Below, one piece after another: positions 22,527 to 31,883 of a DNA stretch of 64,000 nucleotides; positions within the stretch are counted from its first letter, which is position 1; every line of letters starts with the position of its first letter. The notes beneath the pieces are model-generated. The model did no database searches. It was given only the letters and a program-made list of their open reading frames with translations, and was not told the origin of the DNA. This stretch comes from Solwaraspora sp. WMMD791 (GTDB lineage: Bacteria; Actinomycetota; Actinomycetes; Mycobacteriales; Micromonosporaceae), in contig NZ_CP120737.1 of the NCBI RefSeq assembly GCF_029581195.1, forward strand, positions 4,689,001 to 4,753,000, written 5' to 3'. A program made the translations under genes and the position numbers.

Positions 22527-25091
22527 TCACAGTCGGGGGTCGACCGGCTCAGACTCGCAGGCGAGCACCGCGAACACCAGCTCGTGCCGGCGCCACAGCG
22601 CGGCGTCGGCGGCCAGCAGGTCCAACGCGGCCAGGCCGAGGCCGTGCTCACGCAGGGCCATCGCCCGTTTGCGCCCCAACGACCGGCGGCGCAGGGCGGT
22701 CAGCTGCTCCGGCTCGGTGTACTCCGGACCGTAGATGATCCGCAGGTACTCCCGGCCCCGGCACTTGATCCCCGGCTGCAGCAGCCGGCCGGTGCCGCCT
22801 CGGGCGGCCGGACCGGCGTACGGCTTGACCACCATGCCTTCTCCGCCGGCGGCGGTCAGCTCCTGCCACCAGTCGGTCGCCCCGGTCACCGCCGCCTCGT
22901 CGGTCAGGTCCACCACCCGCCGCCGGGTGGTGGTGAACACCGCCGGATCGGCGGCCACCAGTGCGTCGGCGCAGTCCAGATGCCAGCCGTGGTCGCGGTC
23001 GGCGTACGAACGGCCGTCGCTGGCCAGCACCGCGAACGGCGCCAACGTCACCGTGTCCGGGTCGCCGACGTACGCCCGGTAGGCGTCGGCGTACCGGTCG
23101 ACGTCGACGGCCCGGCGGGCCAGCCGCTCGCGCAGCTGACCGACCGGCAGTCCCCGGCCGGCGGCCGCGTCCAGTTCGCCGAGCGCGGCGGGCAGCGCGG
23201 CCCGCCCTGCGGCGGCGACGCCCGCGTACTGCTCGCGGATCAGCCCGAGTGCCTTCGCCGACCAGGGCAGCAGCTCGCAGTCGAGCAGCAGCCAGCTGGC
23301 CGGGCCGGCCTCGGTGGCCAGCCGCTGCCACAGCTCGGCGGCGTCGGCCGCCGCCCGGACCCGGGCCAGCAGCGCCTCCGTACGGGCGGTCGAGTCGAAG
23401 AACGGCCGCCCGGTCCGGGTGTGCACCACCCCGCCGCCCGGCCCGAACCGGGGATGCCCGGCCGGGTCGCGGCAGACCAGCACCACCGCCCGCGACCCCA
23501 TGTGCTTCTCCTGGCAGATCACCCGGTCCACGCCGGCGGCCCGGTAGTCGGCGAACGCCTCCGCCGGATGCTCCAGGTGACCCTCCTGGGTCGACGTCGA
23601 GCAGGGGGCCATCGTCGGCGGCAGCCAGACCAGCCAGCGGGGATCCACCGCGTACCGGCTCATCACCTCCAGCGCGGCGGCGGCGTTGCCGGCCGCGACC
23701 GTGGTGGTGCCGTAGCCGTAGTCGATGTGCCGCCGGCCGGTGACGTCGCTGAGCAGCAGTACGTCGTCGGGGCGTTCCGGCGAGGTGTCACCGTCGCCGT
23801 CGACCGGGTCGGCGGTCAACGGTTTCACCGGGGCGTAGTACTCGCGGGCCGCCGGCACCGAGACGAGCTCCCGCGACGGGTAGCGCAGCGCGGTGAGCCG
23901 GCCGCCGAAGACACAGCCGGTGTCGACGCAGATGGTGTTGTTGACCCACTCGGGGCGGGGCGTGGGGGTGTGCCCGTAGACCACGGTGGCGGCACCCCGG
24001 TAGTCGCGGGCCCACGGGTAACGCACCGGCAGGCCGTACTCGTCGGTTTCGCCGGTGGTCTCCCCGTACAGCGCGAAGCTGCGCACCCGGCCGGAAGCCC
24101 GACCCTGGTATTCGGCCTTGAGCCCGGCGTGCGCCACCACCAGCGCGCCCCCGTCGAGCCGGTAGTGGCTGACCAGGCCGTCGATGAACCTGGCGACGTC
24201 GTCGCTGAACCCGGCCGGCTCGGCGGCCAGCTGCTCCAGGGTCTCGGCCAGCCCGTGCGACACGGTCACCTTGCGGCCCCGCAGTTTGCGCAGCAGTTTC
24301 TGCTCGTGGTTGCCGGGCACGCAGAGCGCGGTGCCGGCCCGGACCATCCCCATCACCAGGCGCAGCACCCCGGGCGAGTCCGGGCCGCGGTCGACCAGGT
24401 CACCGACGAAGACAGCGGTACGCCCCTGCGGGTGCCGGGCACCGACCGGTCGGCCGGTGTCGTCGCGTTCCAACGTCCAGCCGAGCGCGGTCAGCAGCGC
24501 CTCCAACTCGGCGCGGCAGCCGTGCACGTCGCCGACGATGTCGAACGGTCCGGTGAGCTCCCGCCGGTCGTTGTACAGCCGGGTGAGCCGGATCTCGGCG
24601 GCGTCGATCTCGTCGGTGCCGCGCAGCACGAACACGTGCCGGAACCCTTCCCGGGCCAGCTTGCCGACCGACCGACGCAGGTCGCGGTGCATCCTGGCGA
24701 CCACGTGCCGACCGAAGCTGCGGTCGGTGCGGCCCTGGGTGCGTTCCCAGCAGATCTGCTCGGGCACGTCGAGCACCACCGCGACCGGCAGCACGTCGTG
24801 CTCGCGGGCGATGGCGACCAGCCCGGCCCGCGCGTGTTCCTGCAGGTTGGTGGCGTCGACCACGGTGAACCGACCGGCCCGCAGCCGCTTGCCGGCGACG
24901 TAGTGCAGTGCGTCGAAGGCGTCCGCCGACGCCGACTGGTCGTTCTCGTCGTCGGCCACCAACGCCCGGAAGGTGTCCGAGGAGAGCACCTGGGTGGCGG
25001 TGAAGTGCCGGCGGGCGAACGTCGACTTGCCGGAGCCGGAGACGCCGACGAGCGCGACCAGGGCGAGTTCGGGAATCTCCAGGACGGTCAC
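22527..25091 (-). CDS. Bacterial RNA-repair enzyme Pnkp (polynucleotide kinase-phosphatase-ligase)
   Basis: 854 aa, close to the 870 aa of Clostridium thermocellum Pnkp. Three modules: a P-loop 5'-OH kinase (GVSGSGKST, residues 16-24), a metallophosphatase (GDVHGC 187-192, GDLVDRG 230-236, GNHE 260-263, GHTP 373) and a C-terminal adenylyltransferase/ligase domain with the motif I lysine in EKHMGSR (Lys529). Together these heal and, with Hen1, seal broken RNA ends. The GTG start overlaps the Hen1 stop by 4 bp, which ties the two into one operon. Confidence 0.95.
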   Translation of the reverse strand: MTVLEIPELALVALVGVSGSGKSTFARRHFTATQVLSSDTFRALVADDENDQSASADAFDALHYVAGKRLRAGRFTVVDATNLQEHARAGLVAIAREHDVLPVAVVLDVPEQICWERTQGRTDRSFGRHVVARMHRDLRRSVGKLAREGFRHVFVLRGTDEIDAAEIRLTRLYNDRRELTGPFDIVGDVHGCRAELEALLTALGWTLERDDTGRPVGARHPQGRTAVFVGDLVDRGPDSPGVLRLVMGMVRAGTALCVPGNHEQKLLRKLRGRKVTVSHGLAETLEQLAAEPAGFSDDVARFIDGLVSHYRLDGGALVVAHAGLKAEYQGRASGRVRSFALYGETTGETDEYGLPVRYPWARDYRGAATVVYGHTPTPRPEWVNNTICVDTGCVFGGRLTALRYPSRELVSVPAAREYYAPVKPLTADPVDGDGDTSPERPDDVLLLSDVTGRRHIDYGYGTTTVAAGNAAAALEVMSRYAVDPRWLVWLPPTMAPCSTSTQEGHLEHPAEAFADYRAAGVDRVICQEKHMGSRAVVLVCRDPAGHPRFGPGGGVVHTRTGRPFFDSTARTEALLARVRAAADAAELWQRLATEAGPASWLLLDCELLPWSAKALGLIREQYAGVAAAGRAALPAALGELDAAAGRGLPVGQLRERLARRAVDVDRYADAYRAYVGDPDTVTLAPFAVLASDGRSYADRDHGWHLDCADALVAADPAVFTTTRRRVVDLTDEAAVTGATDWWQELTAAGGEGMVVKPYAGPAARGGTGRLLQPGIKCRGREYLRIIYGPEYTEPEQLTALRRRSLGRKRAMALREHGLGLAALDLLAADAALWRRHELVFAVLACESEPVDPRL

Positions 25092-26620
25092 CGGGTACCC
25101 CCGACGCCTGCGAGGCCCCCGACGGCCGCGCCGCCCGCGCCGTCGCGGGTGAAGACCGCCAGCTGGGTCGGCGGCCCGACCTGCGGGTCCACCTCGCCGA
25201 CCGGCCGGTACGCCACCTGATAGCCGTACGTCGTGGCGACCTGCCCGGCCCAGGCGGCGAACTCGGCACGGGTCCACTCGAACCGGTGGTCCGGGTGACG
25301 CAGCGTACCGGGGTTCATGCCGTCGAAGCGCACGTTGTACTCCACGTTCGGGGTGGTCACCACGACGGTGCCGGGCCGGGCGTGCCCGAAGACCGACTCG
25401 GCCAGCGCGGGCAGCCGGGGCGGGTCCAGATGCTCGACGACTTCCATCAGCACCGCCGCGTCGAAGCCGCGCAGCCGGTCGTCACGGTAGGTCAGCGCCG
25501 ACTGCCACAGCCGTACCCGCTGCTGCTGGCGGGGCGGCAGCCGGTCCAGCCGCAGCCGGCGGGCGGCCAGCTCCAGCGCCCGCGCCGACACGTCGGTGCC
25601 GACGATCTCGCTGAACCGGGGCTGGGCGAGCAGCTCGGTGAGCAGCGCACCGCCGCCGCAGCCGAGGTCGAGCACCCGGCTGGCGCCGACCTCGGCCAGC
25701 ACGGCCAGTACGGCGGCCCGCCGGGTCGCCGCCAGTGGACGCGGCCGCGACGGCGCGCCGTCCGGGTCGCCGCTGTCCGGGCCGACACCGTCTGATTCGA
25801 CGCTGTCCGACTCGATGCTGTCGGGTTCGACCGCCGCGTCGGACAGCCGCAGCTGCGCGGCCCGTGCCTCGGCGAGCTGGTCCTCGGCCCGCTGGGCGAG
25901 GACCCGCCGGTGCGCCAGGTACCGCCGGGTGATCAGCCGGCGCTCCGGGTGGCCGGCCAACCAGCCGTCACCGGCCCGCAGCAGTTTGTCCAACTCGTCC
26001 GGGGCGATCCAGTAGTGCTTGGCGTCGTCGAGCACCGGCAGCAGCACGTACAGGTGGTTGAGCGCGTCGGCGACCCGCAGCGTACCGGCCAGGGTGAGGT
26101 CGGCGTACCGGCTGTCGCCCCACTCGGGGAAGCGTTCGTCGAGGGGGATCGGCCGGGCGGTCACCGCCCAGCCGAGCGGGGTGAAGAGGCGGTCGGCGAG
26201 TGCCGCGCCGCCCCGGCAGCGCAGCACCGGCACCCGGACGGTCAGCGGCAGCGCCACGTCGACCAGTTCGGGGCGGTCCCGGCTCTGCCCGCGCAGCGCC
26301 GACCGGAACACCTTGGCGAGCGCGGCGGCGAGCAGGCTGGACGCGGCGTACGGCCGGTCGTTGACGTACTGGCTGAGGGTGAAGCTGTCCGGCATCGCGG
26401 CGGTGGGCCGGCCGCGGTGGCGGCCCCGCGCGGCGGTGAGCCGGCCGGGGTCGACGTCGAGCAGCAGCGCGGCGGTGCAGCGCTGTTCGCTGGCTTCCGG
26501 ATAGAACACGTGCGCGGTGCCGGTGGGTACGTCGAACGACTGCATCCGGTCCGGATGCTTGACCAGCAGGTAGCCGAGGTCGGTGGCGGGTCGGTGGGTC
26601 GTCGTCACGGTCAGCAGCAC
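25088..26620 (-). CDS. Hen1: 3'-terminal RNA ribose 2'-O-methyltransferase
   Basis: 510 aa, GTG start. The N-terminal domain (residues 1-250) is the one that activates Pnkp ligation. The C-terminal SAM-dependent methyltransferase has VLDLGCGGGALL and the metal-binding EVVEHLD, followed by TPNVEYN, all diagnostic of Hen1. An acidic linker of SD/ES repeats (AVEPDSIESDSVESDGVGPD) joins the domains. It marks the 3' ribose at the break so that the repaired RNA resists re-cleavage. Upstream partner of Pnkp. Confidence 0.94.
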   Translation of the reverse strand: MLLTVTTTHRPATDLGYLLVKHPDRMQSFDVPTGTAHVFYPEASEQRCTAALLLDVDPGRLTAARGRHRGRPTAAMPDSFTLSQYVNDRPYAASSLLAAALAKVFRSALRGQSRDRPELVDVALPLTVRVPVLRCRGGAALADRLFTPLGWAVTARPIPLDERFPEWGDSRYADLTLAGTLRVADALNHLYVLLPVLDDAKHYWIAPDELDKLLRAGDGWLAGHPERRLITRRYLAHRRVLAQRAEDQLAEARAAQLRLSDAAVEPDSIESDSVESDGVGPDSGDPDGAPSRPRPLAATRRAAVLAVLAEVGASRVLDLGCGGGALLTELLAQPRFSEIVGTDVSARALELAARRLRLDRLPPRQQQRVRLWQSALTYRDDRLRGFDAAVLMEVVEHLDPPRLPALAESVFGHARPGTVVVTTPNVEYNVRFDGMNPGTLRHPDHRFEWTRAEFAAWAGQVATTYGYQVAYRPVGEVDPQVGPPTQLAVFTRDGAGGAAVGGLAGVGGTR

Positions 26621-26749
26621 GCGGGTGATCGTGTCAGCCGGGTGCCACCCGGGGACAGCGGTTTCGCCGACGTGGCCGACGCTCGTTGGCGTCGTGGGGC
26701 GTCGTGGCGTCGTGGCCGACGCCGGCCCGGTGTGGCCGGTGTGGTCGGC

Positions 26750-26962
26750 TCAGCGGTAGCCGTCGTCGTCGAGGTCGACGATGCGGGACTGCTCGACGGC
26801 GTCCCAGTCGTCGACCTCCAGCCCCCGGTGGATCTCCGGGGACTGCTCGACCGGGTTGGCCACCACCGACTGTTCGACCGCGTCGTCGGTGGGGGCTTCG
26901 ATGTCGCGTTCGGCGGGGTCGAGGTGGTCGGCCGGGGCGAGGTCCTCGTCCGGGTACGTCAT
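26750..26962 (-). CDS. Small acidic hypothetical protein
   Basis: 70 aa. The ATG at 26962 has GGAGG 6 nt before it. Very acidic (MTYPDEDLAPADHLDPAERD and GLEVDDWDAVEQSRIVDLDD) with two copies of DAVEQS. The composition suggests a disordered binding protein. I recognise the type from other actinobacteria but know no function. The 127 bp between it and Hen1 hold only short CGTCGTGG-type direct repeats near 26690. Confidence 0.7.
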   Translation of the reverse strand: MTYPDEDLAPADHLDPAERDIEAPTDDAVEQSVVANPVEQSPEIHRGLEVDDWDAVEQSRIVDLDDDGYR

Positions 26963-27097
26963 GTCGGCCTCCTCGGTCGGCGGTTGCGCGCTTTCCACGG
27001 TACGGGCTGACCCGGCCGCCCGCAGACCGCTGCCCAGAATCGGAAAGTTGTCCGGTTATCGGGGCCGGTGGTGGATCCCGGATGGCAGGATGACGGA

Positions 27098-27481
27098 ATG
27101 GGATTCCTGATCAGACTCGCCATCACCGCGGTCGCCCTGTGGATCACCACGCTCGTCGTCCCCGGGATCGAGGTCTCCGGTGACTCGGCGACCCGTACCG
27201 TGCTGACCCTGGTCATCGTCGCGTTGATCTTCGGCATCGTGAACGCCGTGCTCAAGCCGATCATCAAGGTCGTCGGCTGCGTCTTCTACCTGCTGACCCT
27301 GGGCCTGTTCGCCCTGGTCGTCAACGCCCTGCTGTTCCTGCTGACCGACTGGCTCGCCCAGCAACTGGACCTGCCGTTCACCATCGACGGCTTCTGGCCG
27401 GCGTTCTGGGGCGCGATCGTGATGGCCATCGTCGGATGGGCGATCAGCCTGGTCATCCCGGACAAGTACGACCGCCGCTGA
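27098..27481 (+). CDS. Phage-holin-4-2/YvlD-family membrane protein
   Basis: 127 aa with four TM helices (LIRLAITAVALWITTLVVPG, LTLVIVALIFGIVNAVLKPI, LLTLGLFALVVNALLFLLTD, FWGAIVMAIVGWAISLVIP). IFGIVNAVLKPI is the family hallmark. Despite the family name it is a chromosomal membrane protein, in other bacteria linked to envelope stress. The ATG at 27098 is chosen as it starts at the first helix. Confidence 0.85.
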   Translation: MGFLIRLAITAVALWITTLVVPGIEVSGDSATRTVLTLVIVALIFGIVNAVLKPIIKVVGCVFYLLTLGLFALVVNALLFLLTDWLAQQLDLPFTIDGFWPAFWGAIVMAIVGWAISLVIPDKYDRR

Positions 27482-27583
27482 CCGTGCCCACAGACAGGGG
27501 CGATGTCGCCGCTGCCGCGCCGCTGCGGGATACTGCCAGCGGAGGACAGCGCGGTCCAGCGCAGTGAGCTTGAGCACGACGAT

Positions 27584-27601
27584 CGGCCCGTCGACGGGCC
27601 G
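27584..27601. promoter_or_regulatory. 18-bp perfect palindrome in the fba leader
   Basis: CGGCCCGTCGACGGGCCG, 24 nt before the fba start. As RNA it folds into a 7-bp stem with a TCGA loop just upstream of the ribosome-binding site AAGGAG (27612). It could protect the mRNA 5' end or bind a dimeric regulator. No known family motif is recognised. Confidence 0.4.
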
Positions 27602-27625
27602 AACCGGTACTAAGGAGCGTTCGAG

Positions 27626-28651
<1,026 letters not shown>

Positions 28652-28671
28652 CCCTCCGCCCACGCTCCGTC

Positions 28672-28705
28672 CGCACGGCCGGTCCCGCTCGGGGCCGGCC
28701 GTGCG
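28672..28705 (+). terminator. Intrinsic-type terminator of fba
   Basis: CGCACGGCCGG at 28672-28682 pairs with CCGGCCGTGCG at 28695-28705. The inner bases extend the stem to about 15 bp (one T-G wobble) with a 4-nt GCTC loop. It lies 21 nt after the fba stop. No long U-tract follows, as is common in high-GC actinobacteria. Confidence 0.8.
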
Positions 28706-28770
28706 TCGTCACTGGTCGGGGTGCACCATAGGACATCAACCGATCCAACAGGTCCGGTGTGGAGGTCGCG

Positions 28771-29289
28771 GTGCTCGGCATCGACGGGTACGAGCCACAG
28801 TGGTGTCACGACGCCGCGACGCTGGCCGCCGCCCACCGCGCCCGGTTCGCCCGGTTGATCGGCCGGCCATTGATCGACGTCTGGCTGATGTGGGACCTCG
28901 ACCAGGACACCTGGTACGCCAACGGCCCGGTCGTCCTCGGCTTCGGCGACACCAACGTCGAGGTCACCCACCGCAAGTTCGACGAATGCGCGATCACCTG
29001 GAACCAGGTGGACATGACCATGCCGGTGGACCAGCCCGGCCTGCGGCTCGACTGGCGGGCTGACCGCCACCCGGCACCGCTGCCGGCCCGGGGCCGACCG
29101 CTGCGGGCGGTCAACGTGATCGAGCGGATCATGCCGTCGCACTGGCGGCCACACGTGCTGCACGCGGTCGAGTTCCGCTTCGACGGTGCCCGGCTGGCCG
29201 TGCAGAATGCCCTCGACGAGAACGGCCTGTCCGCCGCACCCGACGTCGAACTGCCGATCGTCGCCTGGCGTCGCCGCCCCGTCGCCTGA
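28771..29289 (+). CDS. Hypothetical protein
   Basis: 172 aa from the GTG at 28771, with GGAGGT ending 4 nt before it; a GTG four codons earlier is also open. No TM segment or signal. Trp-rich central part (WLMWDLDQDTWYANGPVVLG) and FRFDGARLAVQNALDENGL. I do not recognise the family. It stands alone between the fba terminator and the MerR remnant. Confidence 0.65.
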   Translation: MLGIDGYEPQWCHDAATLAAAHRARFARLIGRPLIDVWLMWDLDQDTWYANGPVVLGFGDTNVEVTHRKFDECAITWNQVDMTMPVDQPGLRLDWRADRHPAPLPARGRPLRAVNVIERIMPSHWRPHVLHAVEFRFDGARLAVQNALDENGLSAAPDVELPIVAWRRRPVA

Positions 29290-29419
29290 CCGGGTGTCTG
29301 ACCGGTCGACCCTGACCCGTCGCCCTGCGCGACGCCGCCACTGCTGGGCTTGACCCGGACCGTGGGGCAGACCCCAGCCTGAAGCGTGCCGGTCGACCAC
29401 GGCCGGCACGAGGAGGTCG

Positions 29420-29910
29420 ATGATGCGGCTGCTCACCATCGGCGCTTTCGGCCGGGCGAGCGGACTGACCGTCAAGGCGCTGCGCATCTACGCCGACCTG
29501 GGGCTGCTGCGACCAGCGGCCGTCGACCCGGACTCCGGCTACCGCTACTACGCCCCGGACCAGCTGGAACTGGCCCGGCTGGTAGCCAGGCTGCGGCGGA
29601 CCTGGTGGACGCGGGTCGGCTCGACCCGGCCCTGGCGCTGGCGCACCGGCAACGGGCGCTGCTGACCCAGGCCCTGGACGGCACCGGCACGGTCCGACCG
29701 GCGTACGCGACGCATCCGCTGGCGGCGTACGACCGGTATCTGCTCTGCTCCGACGGGGTCTGGGCGGTCGTCGCCGACGACGACCTCGCTGCGGCCGTCG
29801 GTGCCGGTGCCGACCCGGCCGAGACCGTGCGCGCGGTGCTCGACCTGGCGGACCGGGCCGGCGCCCCGGACAACGTGGCCTGCGTCGTCGCCGACGTGAT
29901 CCCATGCTGA
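29420..29910 (+). pseudogene. Decayed MerR-PP2C fusion: MerR HTH plus C-terminal half of a PP2C phosphatase
   Basis: From the ATG at 29420 (GAGGAGG upstream) a MerR DNA-binding domain is intact for about 55 residues ([40 protein letters not shown]). That frame then turns to nonsense and stops at 29665. From about 29590 another frame carries the end of a PP2C-type Ser/Thr phosphatase: [46 protein letters not shown]. The MerR effector part and the first half of PP2C, with its metal ligands, are missing. An internal deletion plus frameshift of a once continuous gene is the simplest reading. Confidence 0.75.
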
Positions 29911-29913
29911 AGG

Positions 29914-31170
29914 TCAGCTCCGTGACCGGGCCGGCACCGCCGGCACCGCTGGCGGCAGCGCGGTGGCGGTGAGTAGCGCGACCGCTTCGTGGACGTCGTC
30001 GGTGAGCCGGATCAGCGGGGACAGGTCACCGGCCGGGGACAGTGCCAGCAGCGGCGCGAGGACCGACTCGACAGGTAGGACCTCCGTCCAGAAGGTGCGG
30101 TCCAGGAAGATGTACGGGCCGCTGGCGCCGTCGGTGCCGTAGAAGGTCTTCGTCGCAGCCTGGAACACCTCCTGGACGGTGCCGGCCCGCCCCGGCGCGA
30201 AGACGATGCCGCCCCGGGCCAGCCGCAGGATGGTGTCCTCCCGGACGGCGTTGCAGAAGTACTTGGCGATCCGGCCGGCGAACAGGTTGGCCGGTTCGTG
30301 CCCGTACAGCCAGGTGGGGATGGCCAGCCCACCGGCGCGCGCCCAGCCGAGGTCGGCGGCGCCGGCAGCGGCGCCGCCGACCGAGGTCACCGGCCACCGG
30401 TCGCGGACCGCCAGCGCGGCGGCGGTGTACGGCTGCTGGTCTGCGTAGTCCGGCGCGCCGGCCAGCAGATCGATGGCGGCGGTCAGCTCCTCGGCGTCGT
30501 GACCGCTGAGGTACGCGCCGAGGTTGGCCGCCTCCATCACGCCCGGCCCGCCGCCGGTGACGATCAGCCGGCCGGCCCGGGTCAGCTCCCAGCCGAGCGT
30601 GGCGGCGAGCCGGTACGGCGCGCTGCCCCGGACCACCGCGTGCCCGCCCATCACGCCGACGACCGAGGCCGGACCGTGCGCGCCGATCCACGACCGGGTG
30701 GCGTCGGTGAGCGCGTTGTCGATCGCGTGGTCGTGCAGCCGTTGGGCGAGCGCCTCGCGGATCTCCGGCAGTGCGCCACCGTGCTGGCGGAAGTGCCGGT
30801 AGACCAGGTTGTCGTACATCCCGTCGGCGCCGTGTTCGGCGAAGCCGGCGGCCAGGTCGGCGGGGGTGTAGAGCCGGGACGGGTGGCTCGGGTACGGCAG
30901 CCCGGCCACCGGCGGCACCACGTGCGCGCCGCGCCGGACCAGGTCGGCCTCGGCCCGGGCGGAGGGGAACGTGCAGCCGAGGAAGAGGGTGTCGGTCAGG
31001 TCGACGTCGGTCAGGTCGGGCACCGGCGGTACGTCGAACTGCAGTCCCTGCACGGTCAGTCCGGCGAGGCTGCCGGCCCGCAGATGCCGGTCGAGTTCGG
31101 CGCGGGACTCCACTTCGAGCGGTGTGGTGTCGTGGGGTTCGAGGAGTTCGGTGGGGGGTGGCGTGGGCAC
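29914..31170 (-). CDS. LOG/TIGR00725-type Rossmann nucleotide-binding protein
   Basis: 418 aa from the GTG at 31170; ATGs at 31236 and 31254 are in frame but less likely. The central Rossmann domain has VGVMGGHAVVRGS, GRLIVTGGGPGVMEAANLG and GGIVFAPGRAGTVQEVFQAA. The last resembles the PGGxGTxxE motif of LOG enzymes (cytokinin-activating nucleoside-monophosphate phosphoribohydrolases), with Gly-Arg-Ala in place of PGG, so activity is uncertain. The first 150 residues are extra compared with small LOG proteins. Confidence 0.75.
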   Translation of the reverse strand: MPTPPPTELLEPHDTTPLEVESRAELDRHLRAGSLAGLTVQGLQFDVPPVPDLTDVDLTDTLFLGCTFPSARAEADLVRRGAHVVPPVAGLPYPSHPSRLYTPADLAAGFAEHGADGMYDNLVYRHFRQHGGALPEIREALAQRLHDHAIDNALTDATRSWIGAHGPASVVGVMGGHAVVRGSAPYRLAATLGWELTRAGRLIVTGGGPGVMEAANLGAYLSGHDAEELTAAIDLLAGAPDYADQQPYTAAALAVRDRWPVTSVGGAAAGAADLGWARAGGLAIPTWLYGHEPANLFAGRIAKYFCNAVREDTILRLARGGIVFAPGRAGTVQEVFQAATKTFYGTDGASGPYIFLDRTFWTEVLPVESVLAPLLALSPAGDLSPLIRLTDDVHEAVALLTATALPPAVPAVPARSRS

Positions 31171-31241
31171 CCGGACATTTTCCCTGCCGACCGCAAATTG
31201 CTGAGCACCCGCTTGGTACACAGCGGGCGTGGGCATAGCGA

Positions 31242-31268
31242 AGCCCGGTGGCACGAGGCCACCGGGCT
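31242..31268. other. Strong isolated hairpin, 11-bp stem and 5-nt loop
   Basis: AGCCCGGTGGC at 31242-31252 pairs exactly with GCCACCGGGCT at 31258-31268, loop ACGAG. It lies in the 226-bp gap between the divergent LOG-type gene and the DUF3151 gene, where no terminator is needed. A leader structure, a small RNA or a protein-binding site are all possible. Confidence 0.45.
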
Positions 31269-31396
31269 CCTCAAACCGGGTCCTGGGGAGGCTCCGGACC
31301 TCTATTTCTAGTCGAGTGCCGCGCCCGGCACACCCGCCGCACGCGTGACGAAGGACTCATCCGTTCAGTCACCATGCCGCATCGGATCCGGGTTGA

Positions 31397-31834
31397 ATGG
31401 GCAAAATGCAGAACCTGTTGCCCGAGCCGCCGGCCACCCTGCTTCCCGGCGACGAGCAGGCCGAGGCGGCGCTGGCCGAGGCCGCCCAGGTGGACACCGA
31501 TGAGGCGTACGCCGCCGCCACCGGCCAACATCCCACGCACAGCCGGGCCTGGGCGGTGCTGGCGCAGCGGGCGTTCGCCAAGGGCGAGGTCGTCACCGCG
31601 TACGCGTACGCCCGCACCGGCTACCACCGTGGGCTCGACCAGCTCCGTCGCAACGGGTGGAAGGGCCACGGGCCGGTGCCCTGGTCGCACCGACCCAACC
31701 AGGGTTTCCTCGCCTGCCTGCATCTGCTGTCGCGGGCCGCTGGGGAGATCGGCGAGTCCGACGAGGCGGCGCGCTGCGCGCAGTTCCTGCGTGACTGCGA
31801 CCCAGCGGCCGGGGACGCGTTGGCCAGCAGCTGA
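31397..31834 (+). CDS. DUF3151 family protein
   Basis: 145 aa. Matches the actinobacterial DUF3151 family over its length: MQNLLPEPPATLLPGDEQAE at the start, HPTHSRAWAVLAQRAFAKGE, TAYAYARTGYHRGLDQLRRN, GWKGHGPVPWSHRPNQGFL and AARCAQFLRDCDP. TPR-like helices are likely; the function is unknown. ATGs at 31397 and 31406 are both possible starts and neither has a clear ribosome-binding site. Confidence 0.85.
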   Translation: MGKMQNLLPEPPATLLPGDEQAEAALAEAAQVDTDEAYAAATGQHPTHSRAWAVLAQRAFAKGEVVTAYAYARTGYHRGLDQLRRNGWKGHGPVPWSHRPNQGFLACLHLLSRAAGEIGESDEAARCAQFLRDCDPAAGDALASS

Positions 31835-31845
31835 CAGGCCGGCGA

Positions 31846-31883
31846 GCTCTGAGCGCGGCGCAGCCGACGGCCGCGCTCAGAGC
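31846..31883. terminator. Bidirectional terminator hairpin
   Basis: GCTCTGAGCGCGG at 31846-31858 pairs exactly with CCGCGCTCAGAGC at 31871-31883, loop of 12 nt. It sits between the convergent DUF3151 and EspI-like genes, and its right arm overlaps the EspI-like stop codon. Confidence 0.8.

Noticed and set aside
22080-25220. Plus-strand frame of over 1000 codons opposite the Pnkp gene
   Set aside because: Antisense shadow of Pnkp; low-complexity translation, no motifs.
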